A stretch of 45,190 nt of DNA, taken from positions 1 to 45,190 of the forward strand of contig JAFEAR010000240.1 in the NCBI GenBank assembly GCA_018266335.1. Direction: 5' to 3'. Made by a program: the position numbers and the translations under genes. Every line of letters starts with the position of its first letter. Position 1 is the stretch's first letter. The notes beneath the pieces were generated by a model. It saw only the letters and a list, made by a program, of their open reading frames with translations. It searched no databases and was not told the DNA's origin. This document shows positions 1 through 7,456 of this stretch, piece by piece. Source of the DNA: Bdellovibrionales bacterium (GTDB lineage: Bacteria > Bdellovibrionota > UBA2428).

Positions 1-44
1 ATAAGCTTAAGAGTCGCACACTCTTGTCGTTCCGCCAATGTCCC

Positions 45-315
45 AGGCTCTGTCCGGAAATTTCGCGAGGCTACCGAAGCTCATAAAATCGTCGCAATCG
101 AGGAAGTGCCGACGCCGCATGCCAGACGGCACGCAAGGAAGGCACTGACGAAGATTCCGGCGATTTTATGAGCCTCCCGAAGGGCTGGGTTTCTTTGGCC
201 GCATAGCTTTGTCGTCGCCCGCGGTCCGTAGCGATGCTACTTGTCCCCGGCCGACTTCGCGCTCTGCAGCCAAAGAATTCCCAGCGGTGCCTCGTGAAAT
301 TTCCGGACAGAGCCT
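45..315. repeat. Nested inverted-repeat element (MITE-like or structured RNA)
   Basis: The outer arms, 45-71 and 289-315, are complementary over 27 consecutive positions; the only non-Watson-Crick pair is G65 with T295, which would be a G-U pair in a plus-strand RNA. Inside lie two further long hairpins. Arm 1 pairs 79-99 with 153-173 (one mismatch, C95/C157) and then 105-110 with 141-146. Arm 2 pairs 184-189 with 280-285, 191-199 with 269-277 and 228-232 with 236-240. The whole would fold into a three-way junction. It stops 11 nt before the sthA start codon. No target-site duplication and no reading frame of note are visible. The outer end begins AGGCTCTGTCC, loosely recalling IS6-type ends (weak inference). 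It could be a non-autonomous transposon relic or a structured leader or ncRNA. Confidence 0.75.
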
Positions 316-326
316 AGAATATCGGA

Positions 327-1685
327 ATGCCGAATGATTTTGATCTGATTGTGATTGGTTCCGGCCCCGCCGGTCAGCGTGCCGCCGTTCAGGCCGCTAA
401 ACTCAAACGCAAGGTCATGATTATTGAGCGCGACGGCGTGGGCGGATCGTGTCTGCACCTAGGCACTATTCCTAGCAAAACTCTGCGCGAAGCCGCGCTG
501 AGTCCAGACTGCAACGCCACCAACGCCATCACAAGCGTGATGTCGCGCAAAGATACGGTCATCGCGGGCGAGGAAAAAGTCATTCGCGAACAGCTGCGCC
601 GCAATCATGTGGAATTGGCCGTGGGCGAAGCCGCCTTTGTCTCGCCCAACGAAGTGCTCATTCGTTCCCACACGGGCGCGCGTACGGCCAAGGCCGATAA
701 AATCATTATCGCCACCGGCACGCGACCTTTCCGCGACCCTGCCCTTCCTTTCGACGACACCCAAATTTTCGATAGCGATACAATTTTGCGTTTAGATCGC
801 CTACCCAAGCGCATGGCCATTCTGGGTGCGGGCGTCATTGGCTGCGAATACGCCAGCATCTTCGCCAAACTTGGTGTTTCGGTGACGCTCTACGATCGGC
901 GTACGCATTTACTGCGCTCGGTGGACGAAGAAATCGTAGCGGCCCTCACCAAGCAGTTTCAATCGTTCGGAATCTCGATTCAGCTGGGCATGTACCCGGA
1001 GCAAATCACCAAGCAAGGGCACCAACTCCATCTAGATTGCGGCGGCAACCAAGGCGAATGCGACACCGTGCTCGTTTGCATGGGTCGCAATGGCAACACC
1101 GAGTCGCTACAGCTTGATCGAGCGGGACTCAGTGCCAATAATCGGGGCCTGCTGTCGGTAAATGCACACTACCAAACTAACGTGCCGCATATTTATGCGG
1201 TGGGCGACATCATCGGCAATCCGGCGTTGGCGGCCTCGTCGGCCGAACAAGGGCGGCTAGCCGCAGGGCACGCTTTCGATCAAACCACGCAGGGATTTCC
1301 CGAAGCGTTTCCTTACGGCATTTACACTATTCCCGAAATTTCTACCGTGGGGGCTCAAGAATCCGAGCTCAAAGAAAAGAATGTTCCCTACGTCGCGGGC
1401 CGCGCCTACTACCGCGAATTGGCGCGCGGAAAAATATTGGGCGACGAACACGGCATGCTTAAACTTTTAGTGCATCGGGAAACGCGTAAGATCCTAGGCA
1501 TTCACATTATCGGCACCGGCGCCACGGAACTTGTCCATATCGGACAAGTCGCCCTTGCGTTGGGTGCCGACATCGGCTTTTTCGTTCAGAACGTGTTTAA
1601 CTATCCCACGCTCGCCGAAGCCTACAAAGTTGCGGCCTATGCCGCCCACAACCAACTGCAGGGAGCTTCAGCGTATCAAGGCTGA
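327..1685 (+). CDS. sthA: Soluble pyridine nucleotide transhydrogenase (Si-specific)
   Basis: A 452-residue cytosolic flavoprotein of the pyridine nucleotide-disulfide oxidoreductase family, expected to move hydride between NADPH and NAD+. The N-terminal FAD fold begins VIGSGPAGQRAA. The lipoamide dehydrogenase redox motif CxxxxC is here C42-LHLG-T47, so the second cysteine is replaced by threonine, which is the signature separating SthA from true disulfide reductases. The second dinucleotide fold is GAGVIGCEYA, the FAD-binding AVGDI motif follows near residue 290, and the C-terminal dimerisation domain is complete. Length is normal for the family. The start is ATG at 327; the Shine-Dalgarno site is poor (GGA abuts the ATG), and a large hairpin element ends 11 nt upstream, so translation may be affected by RNA structure. 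The end overlaps the convergent lipocalin gene by 10 nt. Confidence 0.9.
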   Translation: MPNDFDLIVIGSGPAGQRAAVQAAKLKRKVMIIERDGVGGSCLHLGTIPSKTLREAALSPDCNATNAITSVMSRKDTVIAGEEKVIREQLRRNHVELAVGEAAFVSPNEVLIRSHTGARTAKADKIIIATGTRPFRDPALPFDDTQIFDSDTILRLDRLPKRMAILGAGVIGCEYASIFAKLGVSVTLYDRRTHLLRSVDEEIVAALTKQFQSFGISIQLGMYPEQITKQGHQLHLDCGGNQGECDTVLVCMGRNGNTESLQLDRAGLSANNRGLLSVNAHYQTNVPHIYAVGDIIGNPALAASSAEQGRLAAGHAFDQTTQGFPEAFPYGIYTIPEISTVGAQESELKEKNVPYVAGRAYYRELARGKILGDEHGMLKLLVHRETRKILGIHIIGTGATELVHIGQVALALGADIGFFVQNVFNYPTLAEAYKVAAYAAHNQLQGASAYQG

Positions 1686-2218
1686 GGGGTGAGGGTCAGA
1701 CGTGCGGCGTCGTACCCTTTAGTCGCCAAGCGACTAAGAATATCGCCATAAAGGGCGGCATCCATGTGCGGAGTGCGACTCATAATCCACAGATATTTGC
1801 GGCCCGGTTCACCTACCACGACGTAATCGTAGTCAGTACCCAGCTCGAGAATCCAATAGTCACCTTCGAAGGGCCAAAAGAAGCTAACCTTCAGTTTCGC
1901 GTTCGTCTGCGTATCGACAACACGAGCAATGCCCCGAGCCACGCTTTCGGGACCCTGCATAGAACCCTTGAGACAGCGATTGGCCACGTCCACACGCCCA
2001 TCCGAGCGCAAACCATAAGTTGCGTATACGGCCACACAATTGTTTTCGAAGGGTGCAGGATAACGTGCGATCTCGTACCAACGACCCATATAGCGCGGAA
2101 TGTCGACATAGCTTTCCGTTGCCAAAGGCGTGCTGGAGACGGGCGCTGCGCCCATACCAAAACTCAACGAGGAAGCCGAAGCTATAAGGAGGGCCAGAGT
2201 GCGAGTTAAATTTCTCAT
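1676..2218 (-). CDS. Lipocalin family protein (Blc type)
   Basis: A 180-residue exported protein. Residues 1-24 form a Sec signal peptide with no lipobox cysteine, unlike E. coli Blc, so it is probably a soluble periplasmic protein rather than a lipoprotein. The first structurally conserved lipocalin motif is present as GRWYEIARYP, followed by NNC and a further conserved cysteine (NRCLKG) that could form the family disulfide. The later barrel strands are recognisable (FFWPFEGDYWILELG and the YLWIMSRTP stretch). Bacterial lipocalins of this type bind lysophospholipids or fatty acids and act in envelope lipid maintenance. It converges on sthA with a 10-nt overlap and has no obvious operon partner. 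Confidence 0.85.
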   Translation of the reverse strand: MRNLTRTLALLIASASSLSFGMGAAPVSSTPLATESYVDIPRYMGRWYEIARYPAPFENNCVAVYATYGLRSDGRVDVANRCLKGSMQGPESVARGIARVVDTQTNAKLKVSFFWPFEGDYWILELGTDYDYVVVGEPGRKYLWIMSRTPHMDAALYGDILSRLATKGYDAARLTLTPQP

Positions 2219-2290
2219 GGGCCCAAACTAAAAAGTTACTCGAATCGACTCAAGAACAATTAATTAGGGAAAACGCAACATCGAGCGGCC

Positions 2291-2306
2291 ACCCCGGCGC
2301 CGGGGT
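2291..2306. repeat. 16-bp perfect palindrome, repeated inside the HNH gene
   Basis: ACCCCGGCGCCGGGGT is its own reverse complement. Its 14-bp core occurs again, unchanged, at 3339-3352 in the linker-coding part of the HNH gene downstream. The 10-bp centre CCGGCGCCGG also occurs in unrelated genes at 11242 and 29587, so the centre alone is not special. Confidence 0.6.
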
Positions 2307-2479
2307 TGGAAGCCGGTACGCGATTAAGGAGCTTAAGCAGGAGCGCAATAAGCACATTTGGCACGCGGGTTAGCTGCAAGGTAAAGCCTGCGGCACTACA
2401 AAGGCCAGGCTTTGCGATCAGGCGCCTGAAAAATTCCAATTTTATTTTCTATTTTGTTTTGTGTTAGGTGACTTTTCTA

Positions 2480-2506
2480 TTGACGCGATTTCGCGCGCCG
2501 TAGGCT
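2480..2506 (+). promoter_or_regulatory. Candidate promoter, conserved between the two HNH genes
   Basis: TTGACG (2480-2485) and TAGGCT (2501-2506) are separated by 15 bp. The same two hexamers with the same 15-bp spacing occur at 42667-42693 ahead of the other HNH gene, and the 70 nt starting at TTGACG are 55/70 identical and ungapped between the copies. The -10 match is poor, so the role is inferred from conservation. A second possibility is the conserved GTGATATAG sequence about 10 nt before the ATG. Confidence 0.45.
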
Positions 2507-2664
2507 TCTTGCTGCGTGCAGATCGTTTGCTAGTTTTGTAAAAATAACTTTTTCTCTCGAGAAATCATCACTGCGATCCTTCTGCGCGCTTTAAATGTGG
2601 GTGTGATTTTGCTCTGAATCTTTGCAAAAAAGTGCTCCGAAAAACATGTGATATAGCTCTTGTC

Positions 2665-3636
2665 ATGAACACGATTTGCGCACTGAAAGATTCGGAATTG
2701 CTCTCTGCGACCAAAGCTCTCGTTCAAAAAGAGCGGACCGTTACGATGGAAGTCTTGCGGCACCTGCAAGAAATCGAACGGCGCAAGCTCTATGCGTTTC
2801 AGTTTACCTCGCTCTTTGACTACGCCGTTCGCGAGCTTGGCTATTCGGAAGCCGCGGCCAGCAGGCGAATTCAGGCGATGCGCCTTATGACCGAGATTCC
2901 GGAGATCGCTCCTAAGATTGAATCAGGCACTTTGAATTTGAGTAACATCTGCCAGGCGCAGAGCTTCTTTCGGGATCTCAAACGAGCACAGCCAGAAATG
3001 GCTTTAAGTAAGGAGCAAAAGACTGAGGTCTTGGCGCAGATGGAGGATAAGTCCGCCCGCGAGGGACAAAAGGTTATTCTTTCGATCTGCCCGCCCTCGG
3101 TTCTCCCCCGCGAGCGGGAGCGTATGGTGAGTGCCGAGCATACGGAAGTAAAATTTTTAATTGATCAGAAGCTACGCGAGAGTTTGGAGCAGGTTCGCGC
3201 GCTACTCGGGCCAAAAGGTGCAGAATTGAGCCTGTCTGAGCTTGTGGCCGAGATGGCTCGTTTGAGTGCGGAGCGTCTTAGCGAAAAGCGTTTTGGCAAA
3301 GCTCGCGTGAGGGTGGAGCACGAGGCTCCGTCTCAAAACCCCGGCGCCGGGGCGGGAGATCACCCCGTTGACCAGTCCGCGACTACGGATGTCCGCACGC
3401 AAACACCCTATAAACGTACCCGTTACATTTCGAAAGCCGTGAAGCACAGGGTTTGGCGCGCTGCGGGCGGCAAATGCACAAGCTGTGGATCAAAGCATCG
3501 GCTGCAGTTCGATCACATCCAGCCTTTCGCCCTGGGCGGCGACTCCACAGCGAAGAATATCCAACTTCTTTGCAGTTCATGTAACATTCGCCGCGGGATT
3601 CAGTCCTTTGGAGCTCGGGCTATGCATCGGCCGTGA
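2665..3636 (+). CDS. HNH endonuclease, dispersed multicopy family (copy 1)
   Basis: 323 residues. The N-terminal part is helical and charged (ELLSATKALVQKER, then a conserved ELGYSEAAASRRIQAMRLM stretch near residue 75), of the sort seen in DUF222-like HNH proteins. A low-complexity linker follows at about 215-250. The C-terminal HNH/McrA-type domain has a CxxC, then LQFDHIQPFALGGD with the catalytic DH, a conserved Asn and a second CxxC, so the zinc ligands and active site look intact. It is a paralogue of the gene at 42852. The ATG at 2665 was chosen because both paralogues start MNTI there; an in-frame GTG at 2632 exists in both and cannot be excluded. Neither has a good Shine-Dalgarno site. 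The biological role of this family is unknown to me; no partner gene is present. Confidence 0.8.
   Translation: MNTICALKDSELLSATKALVQKERTVTMEVLRHLQEIERRKLYAFQFTSLFDYAVRELGYSEAAASRRIQAMRLMTEIPEIAPKIESGTLNLSNICQAQSFFRDLKRAQPEMALSKEQKTEVLAQMEDKSAREGQKVILSICPPSVLPRERERMVSAEHTEVKFLIDQKLRESLEQVRALLGPKGAELSLSELVAEMARLSAERLSEKRFGKARVRVEHEAPSQNPGAGAGDHPVDQSATTDVRTQTPYKRTRYISKAVKHRVWRAAGGKCTSCGSKHRLQFDHIQPFALGGDSTAKNIQLLCSSCNIRRGIQSFGARAMHRP
3339..3352. repeat. In-gene copy of the upstream palindrome (HNH copy 1 linker)
   Basis: CCCCGGCGCCGGGG, identical to 2292-2305, lies in the part of the HNH gene that encodes the variable linker between the N-terminal region and the HNH domain. It is translated as part of an NPGAGAG stretch that is absent from the paralogue. 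Confidence 0.6.
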
Positions 3637-3666
3637 GGAGCCCTGACCTTTGGATGCGCGCCCCAC

Positions 3667-4401
3667 CTAGGCTGCGAGCAGATCATGCAAATCTTGCGCG
3701 GATTCGCCGTGGAAGCGCAGGACCCGCAAACCGACGCCCGCCGGATAATTCCCCTGCGGCTGGGAATTGATGCGTACGACCTCGGCCTCGCACGAAACGG
3801 TTTTAAATGCACCCACCACGAAGCTCACTTCCACACGCTCGCCGGGCACCAAGCGGTGCAACAAGGCGTCGGGATGGTTGTTTAATTCGCGAATACCGAA
3901 GGGCACAAATGCACCCGTCTCGGAAACATCAAAGGTAGTGCCCTTGCTCGTAGCGCCGCTCACGGAACGAACGAAAACCGTTAAGCTCACCCGCTTACGC
4001 TCGGGGGTCATCCACCAGCGACGCTTCGGATTAGCAATGAGAAAGCGCGCCTGGGGATGCAACCAAAAACCCTGCAATGCCGCAAAACCCACGGTCGCCA
4101 ACATCGATTCGGTCAAATTAAAGTTAACCCCAGAACTGCCCACGACCCAATTGTTCCAAGCCACCGCCGCCACAGCGAGCGGAGCCCACCACTTGATCCA
4201 CGGCGAAGCTCGCCACGAAAGCGCCGCGCCCACCAAACACCAGCCCATCACTACCCGATTGAGCGGCGACACCAGCGCCCAAGCATCTAGCCACTCTGCG
4301 GGGCCCTGCCCGAAGAGCGCCATCACCTGCAACGGAAACGAGAGGGCCACGCCCACCAACGCCGCCGTCATGCCGACGAAGATTTTAGGTCTCGCTCTCA
4401 T
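3667..4401 (-). CDS. Membrane protein with C-terminal PilZ domain
   Basis: 244 residues. Three to four hydrophobic segments occupy roughly residues 8-30, 45-65, 70-90 and 100-118. A cytoplasmic PilZ-like domain follows (about 130-244): it starts with a basic ERKR segment, has the DVSETG motif corresponding to the D/NxSxxG of PilZ, and ends with beta strands. PilZ domains bind cyclic di-GMP; here the N-terminal RxxxR part is only loosely matched, so ligand binding is uncertain. The start ATG overlaps the end of the upstream transglycosylase gene by 17 nt, indicating co-transcription and translational coupling. Membrane-anchored PilZ proteins often act on envelope or motility functions, but no specific target is indicated here. 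Confidence 0.75.
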   Translation of the reverse strand: MRARPKIFVGMTAALVGVALSFPLQVMALFGQGPAEWLDAWALVSPLNRVVMGWCLVGAALSWRASPWIKWWAPLAVAAVAWNNWVVGSSGVNFNLTESMLATVGFAALQGFWLHPQARFLIANPKRRWWMTPERKRVSLTVFVRSVSGATSKGTTFDVSETGAFVPFGIRELNNHPDALLHRLVPGERVEVSFVVGAFKTVSCEAEVVRINSQPQGNYPAGVGLRVLRFHGESAQDLHDLLAA

Positions 4402-5503
4402 CTTCTAATGCCTCGTCGGATTCGGCGAAGTGATCGCAATAGCTCGTCACTCGCGCCACGTATTTTTCGGCTTCCCTCAACTCGGGGGAAGAAAGGTACC
4501 AGGGACCCATTTCCTTCAACGCTTTCGATACCCGCGAAGGACCGGAGTTGTAACTCGCTAGCACGAGTTCTGTAAGCGCATCTTCGGTGTCCTCAAAAAT
4601 GCGCGCCACGCGCAAATAGTTTTGCTCCTGCCGCCAGTACTTATTAAGGAGACCCAGGTAAGTAAGACCGCCCTGGATAGAAAGTTTGGGATTCAGTCGC
4701 CAATCATCTTCGGCCGAGAGCGAGTTCGTCAGAATCATGCTCTTCAAGCGTACGAACGAGGTTTCGTTGATTTCCTCAAAGCGCGGCCAATCGGCGTGAT
4801 ATTTTTCCAGTTCAGCATCGGCCAGCGGAGTTACTTGCGTGAGGCCCAGGGCCTTCGCCCAGCTCAGCGCTTTGGGATCAAAGCCCGACTCCTGCGCAAT
4901 GAGTCCGGCAAGGAGATTTGGATTCATGCCCTCCTTGCGCGAGGCCGCATCGATAAGCTTCATCCACCGCACGGGTGGTTTAAAGCGGCCCGTCGAACGA
5001 ATTGGATTGGCTTTAAATGGCTCGCAACGCGGCGCTGGGTAGCGAGCCTGCACGGCAGGTGCAGACCCCGAGCGCACATAGCGAAATTCTACTTCTCCCA
5101 AGCCCGATGCTCCCAGGCGCACGTGAGGAACAAAGACCTCGAGCTGATGACCATCGGGCGAAACACGCGTCTGCGCACGGGCCAGAAAGGACTCACTCAC
5201 GTCGAGACCATTAAAGCTCACGAGCAGTGCAGGATTTTCGGGCACGCCGGACGGATCACGCACGACCACCCGGAGCGGAGAACGGCCGTGCAACACCTGA
5301 CGCTCGGGATAAAAACGAATGTGTGGTGTCTCGGCCGCAAAGTTTGTCTCTAGCGCCACTTTTCGGTGGGGCATGGGTCGCGGCGGCGTTACCACCGGAA
5401 ACCACGCCCGCACGGACCCCAGCGGAGTCGTGGGACCAGCACAGCCCGCCACGGCCACCAGAGCGGTTAAGGAGGCCCAAGGGATCCATTTTAACGCCTT
5501 CAT
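4385..5503 (-). CDS. Lipoprotein lytic transglycosylase (SLT domain)
   Basis: 372 residues. A lipoprotein signal peptide ends in VAVAG-C21, predicting an outer-membrane or periplasm-facing lipid anchor. Residues about 50-160 form a beta-rich domain of unknown function. The SLT/lysozyme-like fold covers about 180-350: catalytic Glu205 lies in IAQESGFDP, followed by the GLTQVTP motif (GLMQLMP in most relatives) and a late SYNSGPSRV motif, all characteristic of soluble-lytic-transglycosylase family 1. It should cleave peptidoglycan glycan strands to 1,6-anhydromuropeptides. It overlaps the downstream PilZ gene by 17 nt. A short hairpin lies directly upstream of the start codon (5510-5537). Confidence 0.88.
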   Translation of the reverse strand: MKALKWIPWASLTALVAVAGCAGPTTPLGSVRAWFPVVTPPRPMPHRKVALETNFAAETPHIRFYPERQVLHGRSPLRVVVRDPSGVPENPALLVSFNGLDVSESFLARAQTRVSPDGHQLEVFVPHVRLGASGLGEVEFRYVRSGSAPAVQARYPAPRCEPFKANPIRSTGRFKPPVRWMKLIDAASRKEGMNPNLLAGLIAQESGFDPKALSWAKALGLTQVTPLADAELEKYHADWPRFEEINETSFVRLKSMILTNSLSAEDDWRLNPKLSIQGGLTYLGLLNKYWRQEQNYLRVARIFEDTEDALTELVLASYNSGPSRVSKALKEMGPWYLSSPELREAEKYVARVTSYCDHFAESDEALEDESET

Positions 5504-5509
5504 AAAATA

Positions 5510-5541
5510 GCCCTAAGAAATTGAATCTTCAGGGCTTTTTA
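5510..5541 (+). terminator. Hairpin with T-run, terminator-like on the plus strand
   Basis: AGCCCT (5510-5515) pairs with AGGGCT (5532-5537), extended by an inner AGA/TCT pairing, and is followed by TTTTT. On the plus strand it looks like an intrinsic terminator, but no plus-strand gene precedes it; on the minus strand it lies in the transglycosylase leader, four bases before the ATG region. It may insulate hemF from read-through antisense transcription. Confidence 0.35.
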
Positions 5542-5651
5542 TGTTTTACCCGTCTTAGCAACCTAGCCACAAGTTAAAGATCCATGAACCGCGGCATGTC
5601 CCTATAAAAGCAGCACTTTTTCTTTGGCCATTTTGAAATGAGGGCCCTAGG

Positions 5652-6458
5652 TTGCAGTCCACATTTATGACAACTCGAGATGACATCGTCAGCTACCTAA
5701 AAGATCTTCGCACTCGTATCTGCCAAGCCTTCGAGGCACTCGAAACCCAGGGCAAATTTGAACGCACCGTGTGGCCCTACACCAAGGGGCACGGCGGCGG
5801 AGAGATGTCCGTGCTACGCGGTGAAGTCTTCGAAAAGGCCGCCGTGAATTGGTCGGGAGTGGGCGGCGATAAATTTCCGATGGCCGATGGTCAGGGAGCG
5901 TTCTTCGCCACGGGCGTAAGTCTCATCACGCACATGCGCAACCCCAAAGCGCCCACCGTGCACTTCAACATTCGTTACATGGAAACCGAAAAGAGCTCGT
6001 GGATTGGCGGCGGCTTTGATTTAACGCCCATGGGCTTTCCCTTCGCCGAAGACACCGCCCACTTTCACGCCGCGGCCCAGCGCGCCCTCGACCCCTTCGG
6101 TAAGGATTTGTATCCGCGCTTTGCCGCGCAGGCCAAAGAGTATTTCACCATCAAACACTACAACCGCGAGCGCGGCGTGGGCGGCATTTTTTTTGATCAC
6201 CTGAACAGCGGCGACCGGGAGCGAGATCTGGCCATGTGGCGCTCAGTGGGCGATCACTTCCTGGATGCCATTTTGCCGATCTACGCCAAGCGACTGCAAG
6301 AGCCCTACACGGAGGCCGATCGCCTCACGCAACTTAAGCGCCGCGCACACTACGTGGAATTCAACTTACTCTACGATCGGGGAACTAAATTTGGCTTTGA
6401 ATCGGGCGGCAACCCCGAAGCTATTCTTTGCTCCATGCCGCCTCTGGCGGCTTGGTAA
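5652..6458 (+). CDS. hemF: Oxygen-dependent coproporphyrinogen III oxidase
   Basis: 268 residues; converts coproporphyrinogen III to protoporphyrinogen IX with O2 in heme synthesis, in the cytosol. Family blocks are all present: GGGEMSVLRG, a VHFNIRYME strand, WIGGGFDLTP, the YFTIKHYNRERGVGGIFFDHL block, VEFNLLYDRGTKFG, and the terminal SMPPLAAW. The protein stops right after that last motif, without the ~30-residue tail of the E. coli enzyme; as I recall, short forms of this kind are usual in alphaproteobacteria, so I do not regard it as broken. The TTG start at 5652 has a GAGGG sequence 7 nt upstream; an in-frame ATG at 5667 lacks one. The window also encodes the anaerobic counterpart hemN, so heme synthesis works with or without oxygen. 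Confidence 0.92.
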   Translation: MQSTFMTTRDDIVSYLKDLRTRICQAFEALETQGKFERTVWPYTKGHGGGEMSVLRGEVFEKAAVNWSGVGGDKFPMADGQGAFFATGVSLITHMRNPKAPTVHFNIRYMETEKSSWIGGGFDLTPMGFPFAEDTAHFHAAAQRALDPFGKDLYPRFAAQAKEYFTIKHYNRERGVGGIFFDHLNSGDRERDLAMWRSVGDHFLDAILPIYAKRLQEPYTEADRLTQLKRRAHYVEFNLLYDRGTKFGFESGGNPEAILCSMPPLAAW

Positions 6459-6460
6459 TA

Positions 6461-7414
6461 TTACTTCCACCAGGAATCGTTCCAGCTGAGCTGGGACAAC
6501 TTGCCCTGCCCCTCGGGATTCGGATGGAAGCAATCCATGCTTACATCGTTAGGATCGAGCGGCATATCTTGCACGGCAGATGAGTAGCGCACGCGATCCC
6601 CAAATTCAGCGGACTTCGTTTTCGCCACGCGCGCCATGGCCGCGTGGAAGTCTTCCACTTCGCGCGCAATCTGCTCGTGACCACCCGCACTCTCCTTGAG
6701 CGTTACTCGGTGGCACATTTTGGTTAGCTTCCAAACGTCCTGGCACGACTTGTTGCGCGTGACCGAAGCATCACCGAAGACTTCCGGCACATCCTGCAAA
6801 CGCGGAAACGACGAAATCAGCACGCGGGTGTTGGGGCTCGAAACCAGAATTTCATCCACGATGGCGTCCATATCGTCTTCGAAGGCGGCGGCCGAAGGCG
6901 CATCATTCGTAGCGCCGCAAATGTCGTTCGCACCAATGAGCAAAGTCACGTAGTCGGGATAGGGTTGATTCAACTTGGACTCGCTCCACGCCCGCAGCGC
7001 CGGCAATTGCTCTTGGCGCACTTGCCAGGTTTGCGCTCCGGTCACAGCAAAGTTGCCCGCAGGGAATTTGGCCTTCTGCCCCACCTGTTGGCGCAAAGTA
7101 CGCAAACGAAAATTATGGCTCTCCATACGCTTGAGCGAATCAATGCCCGTAGACCAACTTAAATTTGGGCGCTCGAGCACCCGCGGCTTTTTACCGTTGA
7201 TGATGAACACCAGGAGTTCATCGAAGAATAAGTGCTGCATCCAGGGATAGATTCCTTCGGTGCGACGAAAGTTAGCGAAGGCCGCGGCCGTAATGCTGTC
7301 GCCCAACGCACCCATGGATCCCGGCAGAGGGGTCGCAGCATAGCCAACCGTGGCGAAGAGCGTGGAGAGGAGAAGAGTAGCGGTGGTGAGTTGGCGCAAA
7401 CGCGGCGATTTCAT
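6461..7414 (-). CDS. Secreted SGNH/GDSL-family hydrolase
   Basis: 317 residues with a clean Sec signal peptide (cleavage after about AA27). Block I is GALGDSIT with nucleophile Ser40; block II has the oxyanion glycine in VTGAQT; block III is LLIGAND with the oxyanion Asn; block V is DCFHPNPEG with the catalytic Asp and His. The arrangement is that of periplasmic or secreted esterases/lipases, including phospholipase-B-like proteins. Substrate cannot be told from sequence. The gene ends 2 nt from hemF (convergent) and appears to stand alone. Four or more cysteines occur in the mature part (ICGATND, KSCQDVWKLTKMCH, DCFH), so disulfides in the periplasm are likely. Confidence 0.85.
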   Translation of the reverse strand: MKSPRLRQLTTATLLLSTLFATVGYAATPLPGSMGALGDSITAAAFANFRRTEGIYPWMQHLFFDELLVFIINGKKPRVLERPNLSWSTGIDSLKRMESHNFRLRTLRQQVGQKAKFPAGNFAVTGAQTWQVRQEQLPALRAWSESKLNQPYPDYVTLLIGANDICGATNDAPSAAAFEDDMDAIVDEILVSSPNTRVLISSFPRLQDVPEVFGDASVTRNKSCQDVWKLTKMCHRVTLKESAGGHEQIAREVEDFHAAMARVAKTKSAEFGDRVRYSSAVQDMPLDPNDVSMDCFHPNPEGQGKLSQLSWNDSWWK

Positions 7415-7456
7415 TCTTAGAGTATGAAGGGACGAAAAGCGAAAATCTCGCGCCGG

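Larger units (their letters stand above)
2219..2664. other. Gene-free spacer rich in palindromes, leader of HNH copy 1
   Basis: About 450 bp with no credible reading frame. It contains three palindromic elements: a perfect 16-bp palindrome at 2291-2306 (core CCCCGGCGCCGGGG), an 8-bp inverted repeat at 2383-2390/2406-2413 with a 15-nt loop, and a perfect 12-bp palindrome TCAGGCGCCTGA at 2418-2429. From 2480 to the HNH start codon the sequence is homologous to the leader of the second HNH copy (42667-42851), with exactly the same length of 185 nt. Confidence 0.7.

Noticed and set aside
5652..6458. HemF truncated at the C-terminus
   Set aside because: The protein ends right after the SMPPL motif; as far as I recall short HemF forms end there, so this is probably normal. 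The in-frame sequence after the stop shows no clear HemF tail.
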